From assembly GCA_020439745.1 (NCBI GenBank), contig JAGQSC010000003.1, positions 186,001 through 250,000 of the forward strand: a DNA stretch of 64,000 bases, written 5' to 3'. Origin of the DNA: Acidobacteriota bacterium. Its GTDB lineage: Bacteria > Acidobacteriota > Holophagae > Acanthopleuribacterales > Acanthopleuribacteraceae. Position numbers and translations under genes: made by a program. Below, in pieces: positions 43,866 to 52,223 of the stretch; within the stretch, counting starts at the first letter, position 1, and every line of letters starts with the position of its first letter. Under the pieces are notes generated by a model, which did no database searches, was not told the DNA's origin, and was given only the letters and a program-made list of their open reading frames with translations.

Positions 43866-44876
43866 TTAGGGCTCCTGGCCCTCCTGACCACCCGCGGCAA
43901 CCACCAGTCCCGCTGAGGAGTCGGCATTCAGGTTTTCGCGCCGCAGTGAAACGGCTGTCAAGGCGTGATGGAACTCGGCAATTTCCGGCAGCATTTTGAC
44001 CGCCCTTTTAAAACGCTTTTCAGCACGGTCAAGATTGCCCTCAGCCAGCTCCTGTTTACCGAGGTTGTAATGGTAGAAAGGATTCTGAAATTTACTTTTG
44101 CCCATTTGCGCATACATCTCTTCGGCTTCCAGAGTTTGACCCTGCTGGAACAACAGATGCGCCAAGTTGGTACGTACAACAGGAGACCTGGGTTCTAAAT
44201 CCAGTGCTTTGAAATAGACGTCGCGGGCCTTTTCATATTCACCAGATCGACGGTAATACACGCCTAGATTAGCTAAGCACCCTGCAAATTCAGGGGCCAA
44301 TTGTGACCCTAACAGCAGTGCCTCTCCAGCCTCTTGCAGTCTGTTTTCAAGCAACATATCCACACCGATATTGTTGTGATAGTGTGCCAAGGCTTTGCGG
44401 TCCCCGATAAGTGTGCGCGTGACGCCGGTCATGCCTTCGAACCGAGGGAAATCCACTTCGACGGGACGACTGCCCACCATCACGACGGCATTCAAGTGGA
44501 TAGTTTGAAGCCGATAACCGGCTAATCTTCGGAGCCCACCGTCACCCGTGATCTCTTGGAACCGTGCATCCAGACCGAGCTCTCGAGCCAGGGTCACGAA
44601 CAGCCATGAAAAGGCGACACAATCCGCAACACCTTCACTTAAGGTGACATCCGGTGGGGTAGTCGCGCGATATCTGTATTGAATATGCGCACCCCGATCG
44701 TCCAGCAATGCGGATTGCAATTGCTGAATCTTGCGGTATGGGCCGGCATCGAGTTCAACATGGCGTTTGATGAATGCCAGCATGTCTGAAGTTATTTGAA
44801 ACACCTGATCTTTACTTCCTGCATTGCCTGAGAAGGTGGACATGAACAGCGCTGTCAATGCGATGAACATAAACAC
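43866..44876 (-). CDS. Secreted transglutaminase-like and TPR protein
   Basis: 336 residues. A leader (MFMFIALTALFMSTFSGNA) precedes a transglutaminase/cysteine-protease-like core: the Cys segment GVADCVAFSWLFVTLARELG (about 84-103), the His segment TIHLNAVVMV (about 125-134) and the Asp in VEVDFPRFEG. At least four TPR units follow (NIGVDMLLENRLQEAGEALL, CLANLGVYYRRSGEYEKARD and similar). This combination is seen in envelope proteins that process or bind cell-surface peptides or polysaccharides. The catalytic triad looks intact, but transglutaminase versus protease activity cannot be told. A GGGGAGG site precedes the ATG. Confidence 0.75.
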   Translation of the reverse strand: MFMFIALTALFMSTFSGNAGSKDQVFQITSDMLAFIKRHVELDAGPYRKIQQLQSALLDDRGAHIQYRYRATTPPDVTLSEGVADCVAFSWLFVTLARELGLDARFQEITGDGGLRRLAGYRLQTIHLNAVVMVGSRPVEVDFPRFEGMTGVTRTLIGDRKALAHYHNNIGVDMLLENRLQEAGEALLLGSQLAPEFAGCLANLGVYYRRSGEYEKARDVYFKALDLEPRSPVVRTNLAHLLFQQGQTLEAEEMYAQMGKSKFQNPFYHYNLGKQELAEGNLDRAEKRFKRAVKMLPEIAEFHHALTAVSLRRENLNADSSAGLVVAAGGQEGQEP

Positions 44877-45025
44877 CTCCCCTCACTCCTAGTATTTGTT
44901 CCTGGGAAGGCCTTCCGTTGTGAACGTCATTTACTCAAGACGTAAAAGACAAAGGATAAGATCAAAAACCCGTCTTGTTTTTACAGTTTTTTTGCAAGTG
45001 GAACAGGAAGCATATGCTCCGCCAT

Positions 45026-46729
45026 TTATGCCGCACGCCGTCGATAAAAGAGAGCCAGACCGCCCAAAAGGCCGCAGAGCATGACGACACCCATGAGATC
45101 AAGTGTCGGTACGGTAGGTCGCACACCATCATCGGCTAGTTGGTGTTGGGTGATATGTTCCCCAACCAACAGCTCAATCTCGCCGCCTTGTGGTGTCTGC
45201 GTCCAGCCCTTATCAACCACCACCGAACGCCAAGCTCTTCGGTAATACAAGCGGGCACGGACATCGACCGTGTCACCCGCTGATGCCGCGTACGGAACCT
45301 CAAACTGGACATTCGCCGTGCCAACACCGCCTGCCGGAATCTGTGTATCGCTATAAACGCTCTCGGCATCAATAAATAGGACAGGACGCACGACAGGACC
45401 GATGCCGTTGATGCGGCCTTGCAGTACTTTGGCAAAGCCCGCTCCAGGATAGCCCGCCCAATCGCCGGGTTGCTCCCCTGGTACGTTATCGCTGGCCCAA
45501 AAAGGAATCGTGTCGCCACCAATTTGCACCAGCGGTGTACCGTTAAAGCTCGCCTCAATCAAAACAAACGCATTTCTTACCGACACACCCGTTGGGAAAT
45601 CGTGACCAAGCGCCAAGTTACTGATGTCGGCAACAACAGAGAGAACGCCCGCAGCATCGCTGGTGGCTGTGGACAGGGAAACCGCTGCAGCCAGGCCGGA
45701 AGCGCTGGCGCTTTCAAAGCCATGAGCCAGGTTTTGTGGCGCCGTGCGCATGGGTGGTGCACCCACCACACAAACCTGACCCGCGCCCAGTGTAGGCATA
45801 TGGCAATCCTGACAGGTTTGATAACTGGGACCTGCGATGGCAAATGGTGAGGCCAACCATTCGTCATAAGTGGATTGACCCGGAGCACCGGTCGTGGGGT
45901 TGGTGTATTGGTGACACGACGCACAAAAGATGGACTCAGAAAATTGAGGTTGATAACTGGCGTCCATGGAGGTGAATGTCACATCATCCAAGGGCCCCCA
46001 AACGTAACGCCAAGTGGGCGCTGGACCATCAGGAAATCGGTAAGTGGCATTGCCAAGGTGATGGAGTGCATTTACGTTGTTGTTAACATGGGACACCTTG
46101 TGGCAGGCCACGCAGTTGATGCCTTCGAGTGCCACCGGATCCGTCACGTCATTGAGAAAGGTGTTGCCTGGATTCAGCATATCAGCCAGCGGTGCGTGAC
46201 AGGTGGCACAAAGACCCGTATCACTCGGATCGTGTAGATCGCGAAAAACATAACCATTGGCGCCACCGGGCGTTCCATCCCCTGAATACAGGTCGCGGAC
46301 CCAGGTGTCCGTGGCGGCACCGGCATGGGCACTGAAGGCCCATCCAAAATACTGATCCGGATGGCAATTGGCGCATGACGCAGCACTGGACGGTGCAGGA
46401 AAAGGGACATCCGCAACGGGCAGCTCATCAAGCTCTATAGTCACGCCCGAGGCGCCGTCCACGGTATCAACGCCACCGGTCAGATAGTTCGTTGTGTTAG
46501 CGGGATCGTGAGGCAGAGCGGCCGTGATGGTCACCATGCCCACTGGACTGACCGGCAACGTAAAACTGCCATCAGCAGCCGAAAAGACAACGATGGTAGG
46601 ATCAGCTTGCAGATGGACCCTTGCGCCCTGGATCGGTGTCCCAGGCATGCCCGATCCAGAAACAATCACAAAACCGGAGATATCACCATAGACCCAACCG
46701 GTTAGGCCAGCCAGTACCAACAAACGCAT
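45026..46729 (-). CDS. Exported pentahaem cytochrome c with IPTL-like C-terminal anchor
   Basis: About 567 residues. A leader (MRLLVLAGLTGWVYG) precedes a carboxypeptidase-regulatory-like beta domain (residues 17-70). Five CxxCH haem sites follow at about 119, 174, 206, 269 and 306 (CANCH, CATCH, CVACH, CASCH, CQDCH). A beta-rich region comes next, and the end is VPTLDLMGVVMLCGLLGGLA followed by LFYRRRAA. The VPTL motif, a hydrophobic helix and an arginine cluster form an IPTL/PEP-CTERM-type sorting tail, processed by an exosortase-like enzyme where present. It would be an extracytoplasmic electron carrier. AAGGAG precedes ATG 46729. Confidence 0.85.
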   Translation of the reverse strand: MRLLVLAGLTGWVYGDISGFVIVSGSGMPGTPIQGARVHLQADPTIVVFSAADGSFTLPVSPVGMVTITAALPHDPANTTNYLTGGVDTVDGASGVTIELDELPVADVPFPAPSSAASCANCHPDQYFGWAFSAHAGAATDTWVRDLYSGDGTPGGANGYVFRDLHDPSDTGLCATCHAPLADMLNPGNTFLNDVTDPVALEGINCVACHKVSHVNNNVNALHHLGNATYRFPDGPAPTWRYVWGPLDDVTFTSMDASYQPQFSESIFCASCHQYTNPTTGAPGQSTYDEWLASPFAIAGPSYQTCQDCHMPTLGAGQVCVVGAPPMRTAPQNLAHGFESASASGLAAAVSLSTATSDAAGVLSVVADISNLALGHDFPTGVSVRNAFVLIEASFNGTPLVQIGGDTIPFWASDNVPGEQPGDWAGYPGAGFAKVLQGRINGIGPVVRPVLFIDAESVYSDTQIPAGGVGTANVQFEVPYAASAGDTVDVRARLYYRRAWRSVVVDKGWTQTPQGGEIELLVGEHITQHQLADDGVRPTVPTLDLMGVVMLCGLLGGLALFYRRRAA

Positions 46730-46796
46730 GCGGACTCCTTTTGAATCAGCGGCAAACCTAACGCACTGCCAATTCAAGTGTCAACGTTTGTTTGAT

Positions 46797-47075
46797 TTAA
46801 AGGCGCGACACTTCCAGCTTCTGCATGGCTGCTGTATCCAATCGCTCATTGAGACCAAAAAGGTCGTCTGCGCGTTTGGTGCCGAACAATTCTCGACGCA
46901 ATTGGAGCAACTTTTCAAACCGTTCGTAGTCGCTACTCGCCTCCATGGAATCCACTTCATGAAGATACGTCTCGTATGTGGTCCAGAAATCGTGTTTCGC
47001 GCTCACTGTATCCACCTCAAGTGAGGTTGAGCCCATCCCAAACCAAGCCACAGCGATCAAACTAACCCATCCCAT
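46797..47075 (-). CDS. Small exported helical protein
   Basis: About 92 residues. MGWVSLIAVAWFGMGSTSLE is a leader and the remainder is mainly charged helix (DFWTTYETYLHEVDSMEASS, then LLQLRRELFGTKRADDLFGL). ATG 47075 is chosen because GGAGGG lies at good spacing before it. The end pattern LRRELFGTKRADDLFG resembles the repeated segment of lipase-specific foldases, but the protein is far too short to be one. Function is unknown. Confidence 0.5.
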   Translation of the reverse strand: MGWVSLIAVAWFGMGSTSLEVDTVSAKHDFWTTYETYLHEVDSMEASSDYERFEKLLQLRRELFGTKRADDLFGLNERLDTAAMQKLEVSRL

Positions 47076-47209
47076 AACACCCTCCGCAAAAACTGAATCA
47101 TCATTCAATTTCAGCATTTGATTGGCCCATTGTCCGGAATAGACGGCGCTAAATCAAGTCTTTCTTTGAGAAAATCTTGTCGGAACAGGGCATCTATCTG
47201 TAGTTCCAG

Positions 47210-48148
47210 TTACTTGGCCGCCAATCGAAGGGCCTGCCAAAAAAGTTGGCCGTTGGCTTGCCGTCGGCTTGGATCCTTTTCCAATGACTTTGCGATGACG
47301 CGACCAAGACTGGCTGGCACATCGTCTCGAAACTTGCTGATGGCAGGTGGTACTTCGTGTATGTGCTTGACAAGTAAATTCTCGAGTTTACTTTCGACAA
47401 AAGGTGCTTTTCCCACAATGAGTTCAAAAGCGATTAGACCCAAGTTGTACACATCCGCCGCAGGCGTCACTTTATGGCCCAGGCACTGTTCTGGTGCCAT
47501 ATATCCTGGCGTGCCTAATATTTCGTTCGGGTTGGTGAGACTTGTGGGGCCTTCAACATTCAGAGCGTGTTGAAACAAAATGAGGCCAAAATCGAGCAAT
47601 TTCAGCACAAATGCGCCTTCATGGATCTCAACCATCATATTGTGAGGTTTGATATCGCGATGAACAATGCCGTTCTCGTGGATAAGGTTCACCGCGCTGC
47701 ACAGATGTTCCATAAACACCATAAACACATCTAGGGGTAATCCGCTTGGAAATTGTTTCATGAACTCAAATAACGTGAACCCGTCGATGTGCTCCATCAC
47801 GATGTAGGGCGCCACATCGTTGTTAAAGTCAAAATCAAGAATCGTGACGATGTTGGGATGGCGGAACTGCAACAATCCGATGGCTTCACGTCGGAATCGC
47901 TTCATGGTGGACGACAAATTGCGTTTCAATTCGCTGGATTTGATCATCTTGATGACGACGCTTCGGCCATCCTCCGTGTCGCGAGCCACGAAAATCAGGC
48001 CCATTCCGCCCCTACCGATGAAGGTCTCTATCAGATAACGTCGGCTAAGCAAGGTCTTGATGAGACTTTCAGCCTCCTTGCGATCTTGTTCCGTTGTGCG
48101 GGCACCGCTACGAGCCCGGCTAAAGACCTGCCATAGTTCTTCGTTCAA
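47210..48148 (-). CDS. Soluble Hanks-type serine/threonine protein kinase
   Basis: About 312 residues from TTG 48148, which lies 10 bases after a GAGGAG ribosome-binding site; the frame is open to 48265, but that would overlap the divergent PilZ gene. The domain has the glycine loop IGRGGMGLIFVA, VVIKM lysine, a catalytic loop IVHRDIKPHNMM, the DFG in LLDFGLILF and GTPGYMAPEQC, so all active-site elements are intact. The chain ends shortly after the kinase domain and has no membrane helix. It may act with the neighbouring PilZ proteins in surface regulation, which is only positional evidence. Confidence 0.9.
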   Translation of the reverse strand: MNEELWQVFSRARSGARTTEQDRKEAESLIKTLLSRRYLIETFIGRGGMGLIFVARDTEDGRSVVIKMIKSSELKRNLSSTMKRFRREAIGLLQFRHPNIVTILDFDFNNDVAPYIVMEHIDGFTLFEFMKQFPSGLPLDVFMVFMEHLCSAVNLIHENGIVHRDIKPHNMMVEIHEGAFVLKLLDFGLILFQHALNVEGPTSLTNPNEILGTPGYMAPEQCLGHKVTPAADVYNLGLIAFELIVGKAPFVESKLENLLVKHIHEVPPAISKFRDDVPASLGRVIAKSLEKDPSRRQANGQLFWQALRLAAK

Positions 48149-48229
48149 TGAAAAAGGACTCCTCGAAAGACCTAACCTTAACTTACGCGAGGATGAAAGA
48201 CAAAACCAGTACTTTAACTGAAGGGTGCA

Positions 48230-48607
48230 ATGGTCGATAATGATGGGAAGGTCAACCCTATGCAAGAGAACAGAGCCTTTACCCGCTACTCGTTTATGGG
48301 TGTCATCAAGTGTTTTTCGTCATTCCAGGTGGATGGAAGAACGCTGGAACAGCAGCCCGTCCTCAATTTGTCTGCCGGTGGCATGCTGGTATGGATAGAA
48401 AACTGCGATTTGCAACTGGACACGGGGACAGACGTCAAAGAGATCCATCTCAATCTCGATCCATTTGAGGACTGGACAATAAGCGGCAAGATCGTGCGCG
48501 TATTGCCCGTACGATCGTCCACAAGTTGCGGCGTCCAGTTTATCGATTTACCGCCAGACCGAGCCAAAGCCATTGACGCCTTTCTCACGCATCGGATGGG
48601 CCATTGA
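48230..48607 (+). CDS. PilZ-domain protein
   Basis: 125 residues made up almost only of a PilZ domain, the c-di-GMP receptor fold. The RxxxR segment is ENRAFTRYS, and NLSAGG supplies the (D/N)xSxxG motif, both required for binding. The C-terminal strands include GKIVRVLPV and GVQFIDLPP. ATG 48230 has AAGGG upstream; a second ATG at 48260 with GGGAAGG is equally possible. It is divergent from the kinase gene and overlaps the end of the methyltransferase gene by 23 bases. Target unknown. Confidence 0.85.
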   Translation: MVDNDGKVNPMQENRAFTRYSFMGVIKCFSSFQVDGRTLEQQPVLNLSAGGMLVWIENCDLQLDTGTDVKEIHLNLDPFEDWTISGKIVRVLPVRSSTSCGVQFIDLPPDRAKAIDAFLTHRMGH

Positions 48608-49394
48608 ACTGAGGGTGTTCCCTTACGCACCTTGAAAAATTATCTTGATGGGTGACCATGAAAGGAAATTGAGCGGAGCTAACCCGCCATTTTGCAATCC
48701 ATTCGGTACCCAACCAGTTCCTAACCGCTTGATTGCCCGGACCCACCGCAATGGTGGATTCACGACGTCGCCCCGATCCTTCCCCTTTGGCAACCCACAA
48801 GCCTGTTGCCAACAGTCCCGCACGAACCGCAGTAGACACCGAATAGGTGACCAGGACACCGTCACGCGCCTTCAGTCGCCGGCCTAGCATTTGGATACAA
48901 GGCCAAGACCACATGGGCCCATCCGTTCTCAGGCTGAAGGGATCAAAAAAGATAATGTCCGGTGTAGGGGCGCCATCAGCTTGTTCTGCAAAATCACCAT
49001 ACATGAGACACCAACTAACTGAAGTCGAATGGGTGCGTCCATGCTCCAGTAGTTTTCGAGGCTCATGACGGTCTAAATACGGAAACAAATTCGGATGCTG
49101 AAGTGCCAGTTGTAGGGATCCCAGATCGCGTTCAAAACTCAGGAGCAGCAATTGACCCTTACTGATCTCATTGGCCAGGTTGAGCGCTGCCATAGCATTG
49201 GCTGCGGCACCTAGACCCACATCCCATACCGTCACTTGAGATCGTGTCTTCAGAAGATCAGCCAATCCACTTTGTGCCACATACATGTGCTGAGCCTCCT
49301 GGTATGGGTCAGTCGCATGCATGCATTCACCGCTAAGGGCATCTCGGATGCGGGCAATGCCGTTGCTAATATCCACCGAAAATTGGTATCCCAT
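48585..49394 (-). CDS. MnmC-like (DUF752) SAM-dependent methyltransferase
   Basis: About 269 residues. The SAM site is VWDVGLGAAANAMAAL, and a DIIFFDPFSLRTDGPMWSW segment matches the MnmC methyltransferase domain, which in E. coli finishes 5-methylaminomethyl-2-thiouridine at tRNA wobble U34; the oxidase half of bifunctional MnmC is absent. The 3' end overlaps the PilZ gene by 23 bases. The start is uncertain: ATG 49394 has GGAGG immediately adjacent, too close for a normal ribosome-binding site, and the frame is open to 49490. Substrate assignment beyond the family is an inference. Confidence 0.7.
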   Translation of the reverse strand: MGYQFSVDISNGIARIRDALSGECMHATDPYQEAQHMYVAQSGLADLLKTRSQVTVWDVGLGAAANAMAALNLANEISKGQLLLLSFERDLGSLQLALQHPNLFPYLDRHEPRKLLEHGRTHSTSVSWCLMYGDFAEQADGAPTPDIIFFDPFSLRTDGPMWSWPCIQMLGRRLKARDGVLVTYSVSTAVRAGLLATGLWVAKGEGSGRRRESTIAVGPGNQAVRNWLGTEWIAKWRVSSAQFPFMVTHQDNFSRCVREHPQFNGPSDA

Positions 49395-49456
49395 CCTCCG
49401 AATTCTAGCGCGAAGGCTCCAAGTCAGCGTGGTAATATGTGGCCAGGTGAAACCAG

Positions 49457-49825
49457 GTGCACGAGAAAAGAAAATTTCGACGACTCGCAATAGAGGAAGT
49501 GGCCAAGTGCCAGGCCCGTTTCCGCACAGATAACCAGGGCGTGGTGACGGGTCATGTCATCAGTCTTTCGGCAGGTGGTGCCTTTCTGGCTCTGGACCCC
49601 ATATTCTTAGCCAAGATGGACGTAGGTCTAATTCTTCAAAGTATCCAATTCGGCAAAGCAGATCTCGCCCACATTCGACCGGATGGCGAAGTGGTGTATG
49701 TCCTTGATCGCGATCGATTGAAGGGCATCGGTGTGGCCTTCACCGGGCTCAGTGGACCCCAGATTCAGGAACTTGACGCCTATGTGAATCAGGGTCTGAA
49801 GGATACCCCTCTGTTTAACGCTTAG
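49457..49825 (+). CDS. PilZ-domain protein
   Basis: 122 residues comprising a PilZ domain. It has the RxxxR motif KRKFRRLAI and the SLSAGG motif in HVISLSAGGAF, then beta strands ending GVAFTGLSG, so it should bind c-di-GMP. The GTG start has AGGTGA upstream. It is divergent from the methyltransferase gene and shares its last bases with the opposing coiled-coil gene. It is a second single-domain PilZ protein within 1.6 kb of the first. Confidence 0.82.
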   Translation: MHEKRKFRRLAIEEVAKCQARFRTDNQGVVTGHVISLSAGGAFLALDPIFLAKMDVGLILQSIQFGKADLAHIRPDGEVVYVLDRDRLKGIGVAFTGLSGPQIQELDAYVNQGLKDTPLFNA

Positions 49826-50460
49826 CTGGTCTCAGACAGAGCTTGCCCTCGCGCCATACGACCTTCCCGAAGCAATTGAAGGCGTTGATCTCGCAGCACA
49901 CCCAATTTGTCTTCCGCTTTTCGCCTGCGTTGGTTAATTTCTTCTTTCTTAAACATGTCGCGTTCCAGGAAACTCTTGCGGTTCAAAGCGCGAATCTCCG
50001 CCTCCACTTGCGCTATTTCCCGATCCATCTTGTCCCGCCGTTTTGCAAATTCCGCCTGAACTTCGGCTGCCTTGTGCAAAACTTGCTCGGCCGATTCCGA
50101 TCGCGGCTGGGATTGTGTGGGCGCCAGGATTTGCGATGTGTTACTTGTGGCATGTGTGGTCGCGTAGTGTTTCAGCGTAGTATTGGTGACCTCAATGATC
50201 GTGGTTTTCTGCTGTGCCACCCACGCAACGGGCAGCGATTTCTCGGCGGTAGTCTTTAGGGGGTTCTCCACAGGCTTTTCCCTGCTGACAGGTGTTACCG
50301 AGACTACCCAACTCTCAGGGCATCGAACATGTCCCCACTCATCACTATCAAACGTTACGTACCCGCCTTCATAGACCGGCTCGCGCGCCACTTCAACTTC
50401 ATCGCCATTGCACAGCACAACCTTAAGTGAACCCACCATCAACATAAACAACAAAATCAT
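49822..50460 (-). CDS. Exported coiled-coil protein of unknown function
   Basis: 212 residues with a leader (MILLFMLMVGSLKVVLC), a variable middle rich in Thr and Ser, and a highly charged C-terminal coiled coil (AEVQAEFAKRRDKMDREIAQ, then EEINQRRRKAEDKLGVLRDQ). AGGAGGTGAGCC precedes the ATG. Its 3' end overlaps the PilZ gene by four bases. No family is recognised; periplasmic tethering is possible. Confidence 0.55.
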   Translation of the reverse strand: MILLFMLMVGSLKVVLCNGDEVEVAREPVYEGGYVTFDSDEWGHVRCPESWVVSVTPVSREKPVENPLKTTAEKSLPVAWVAQQKTTIIEVTNTTLKHYATTHATSNTSQILAPTQSQPRSESAEQVLHKAAEVQAEFAKRRDKMDREIAQVEAEIRALNRKSFLERDMFKKEEINQRRRKAEDKLGVLRDQRLQLLREGRMARGQALSETS

Positions 50461-50659
50461 GGCTCACCTCCTCGCCGCTCAAAGGCAGGGGCCATGCCAG
50501 AATCAGTTGCTCAACCATCCGGCAAACGTCTCAAACGAAAAGGGTTACGAGATGCGCCTAAGGTGGTCCATAAGACCGGTGTCTGGTTAATGTGTCACAA
50601 ACAGATGGCTTCTTATCAAGAAACGGTTTTACACCCCTGGATTTGCTTCTGCTGAAGGA

Positions 50660-51262
50660 TTACGTAGCGCACACACCTGTACCACCCAATCCGCAATAAC
50701 CGCCAGGATTTCGGGCCAAGTACTGTTGGTGATAGGTTTCGGCGAAATAAAAAGTACGATCGTCGACGATCTCTGTGGTGATGTTTCCAAATCCAGCCTC
50801 GTTGAGATGTTTTTGGTACGAATCCCTGGAGGCGAGAGCCGTCAGCAGTTGCGCCGGGGTTGTGGCATAAATAGCCGATCGGTATTGCGTGCCTCGATCG
50901 TTTCCTTGCCGCATTCCTTGGGTGGGGTCGTGGGATTCCCAAAAGACCTTGAGTAGGTCTTCAAAGGGTGTCTTTGAAGGATCAAAGACCACGAGTACAA
51001 CTTCCGTGTGACCCGTCATTCCGGAACACACTTCTCGGTACGTGGGATTTGGAGTGCTTCCGCCTGCATAGCCCACGGCAGTGATCCAGATCCCATCGAT
51101 CGACCAAAATTTCCGTTCGGCACCCCAAAAACAGCCCATGCCGAACAGTACCTGTTCCGTGCCTTGTGGGTAGGGTGGTGTGAGCGGTCGGGCCAATACG
51201 ACATGCGGCTCATTGACCGACATAGATTGGTCTCGACCAGGCAGAGCTCGGGGTTTCAGCAT
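50660..51262 (-). CDS. msrA: Peptide methionine sulfoxide reductase MsrA
   Basis: 200 residues; reduces the S-form of methionine sulfoxide with thioredoxin. It has the catalytic GCFWG with Cys44, [20 protein letters not shown], and a C-terminal [12 protein letters not shown] that supplies the resolving cysteines. No signal peptide is visible, so it is cytoplasmic. A GAGGTG site precedes the ATG. It is about 115 bases downstream of a methionine-rich secreted protein gene on the same strand, with a hairpin between them. The extra Cys pair at the end is within the normal range for the family. Confidence 0.96.
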   Translation of the reverse strand: MLKPRALPGRDQSMSVNEPHVVLARPLTPPYPQGTEQVLFGMGCFWGAERKFWSIDGIWITAVGYAGGSTPNPTYREVCSGMTGHTEVVLVVFDPSKTPFEDLLKVFWESHDPTQGMRQGNDRGTQYRSAIYATTPAQLLTALASRDSYQKHLNEAGFGNITTEIVDDRTFYFAETYHQQYLARNPGGYCGLGGTGVCAT

Positions 51263-51339
51263 AATTCACCTCTCTCTGGTCAAACACTCACCATGGTGGA
51301 ATATTCCCCGGTTGGTCCCGGCCCATGAGCCTTACGGGA

Positions 51340-51367
51340 AATGCCGGGGAGCGAGGCCCCCGGCATT
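51340..51367 (-). terminator. Hairpin after the Met-rich secreted protein gene
   Basis: A 10-bp perfect stem AATGCCGGGG / CCCCGGCATT with an eight-base loop. It lies about 10 bases after the stop of the 51377-52126 gene, on the minus strand, but the tail after the stem has only a short T-run, so it is a probable rather than certain terminator and may only partly separate it from msrA. Confidence 0.55.
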
Positions 51368-51376
51368 GATTTCTAT

Positions 51377-52126
51377 TTATTGGAGACTTAGGTCGGGTCG
51401 TGCCATACCAAACATGGATTCATGAGCCCTTGTGACCGAAGTGCTTTGTCCCATGAGTTTTTGAGCTTCGGCACTCATCTTGGCCATAAACGACTCGAAA
51501 TAGGCCATGATCTGCGACTGACTGTTACCGTAGTGGATCACAGCGTAAGCCGGCATGTTTTCTCCAGATACCTTTTGATGGACCGTAAAGGTTTCACCAC
51601 TATCCTTGGCCATCATGGCCGCAAATCCTTTGCAGACCTCTTCGAAGACTTGCTCTTTTCCGGGCTGGATCATATAGAACGAGTAGTGTACGAAGGGCGC
51701 TGTGTCGGGGCTCACCTTGCCATTCGGGTTCACAAACGACAGTTCCGGACGAAACGCCACCACAAACATATTGTAGTGATCCACCGTTTCCATGGCTTCC
51801 ATCATCTTGCCTTGCATGTCTTCCGGCATACTCATGAAAGCACTATCCCAGGCTTCATGCATGCTATCCATGCTCGCAAAATTCTCTATCGGAGTCACAT
51901 AGGTGTATACAAACCTGTCCGACGCATAGGTGTGAAACTTCATGAATTCAGACCGGTTCTCCATCTTACCCAGGGTTTCGATCATCATCTTGGTGGAAGA
52001 CTCATAAGCCATGACATGGCTCGGTTTCACATAGTCTTGATAGATCACAGACAATTTCGGCTTAGCTTCGCCTTCACCTGCAAACAAACTGATGCCAACG
52101 AGGGCACAAATCACGACACGCAACAT
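51377..52126 (-). CDS. Exported methionine-rich protein of unknown function
   Basis: 249 residues. A leader (MLRVVICALVGISLFAGEGEA) is followed by a chain of alternating strands and helices with two similar halves (YQDYVKPSHVMAYESSTKMM and YSFYMIQPGKEQVFEEVCKG), suggesting a duplicated ferredoxin-like/dimeric alpha-beta-barrel fold. It has about 25 methionines (10%). GGGAGG precedes the ATG. msrA is the next gene on this strand. No enzyme motif is recognised. Confidence 0.6.
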   Translation of the reverse strand: MLRVVICALVGISLFAGEGEAKPKLSVIYQDYVKPSHVMAYESSTKMMIETLGKMENRSEFMKFHTYASDRFVYTYVTPIENFASMDSMHEAWDSAFMSMPEDMQGKMMEAMETVDHYNMFVVAFRPELSFVNPNGKVSPDTAPFVHYSFYMIQPGKEQVFEEVCKGFAAMMAKDSGETFTVHQKVSGENMPAYAVIHYGNSQSQIMAYFESFMAKMSAEAQKLMGQSTSVTRAHESMFGMARPDLSLQ

Positions 52127-52223
52127 TAATTCCTCCCATGCTCATTGAGCTCATATCTTTTTAAAAACAGTGGCTTAGATCAATATAGATCGGTCCGAAG
52201 GCGACTGCAACCCAAAGCACAGG

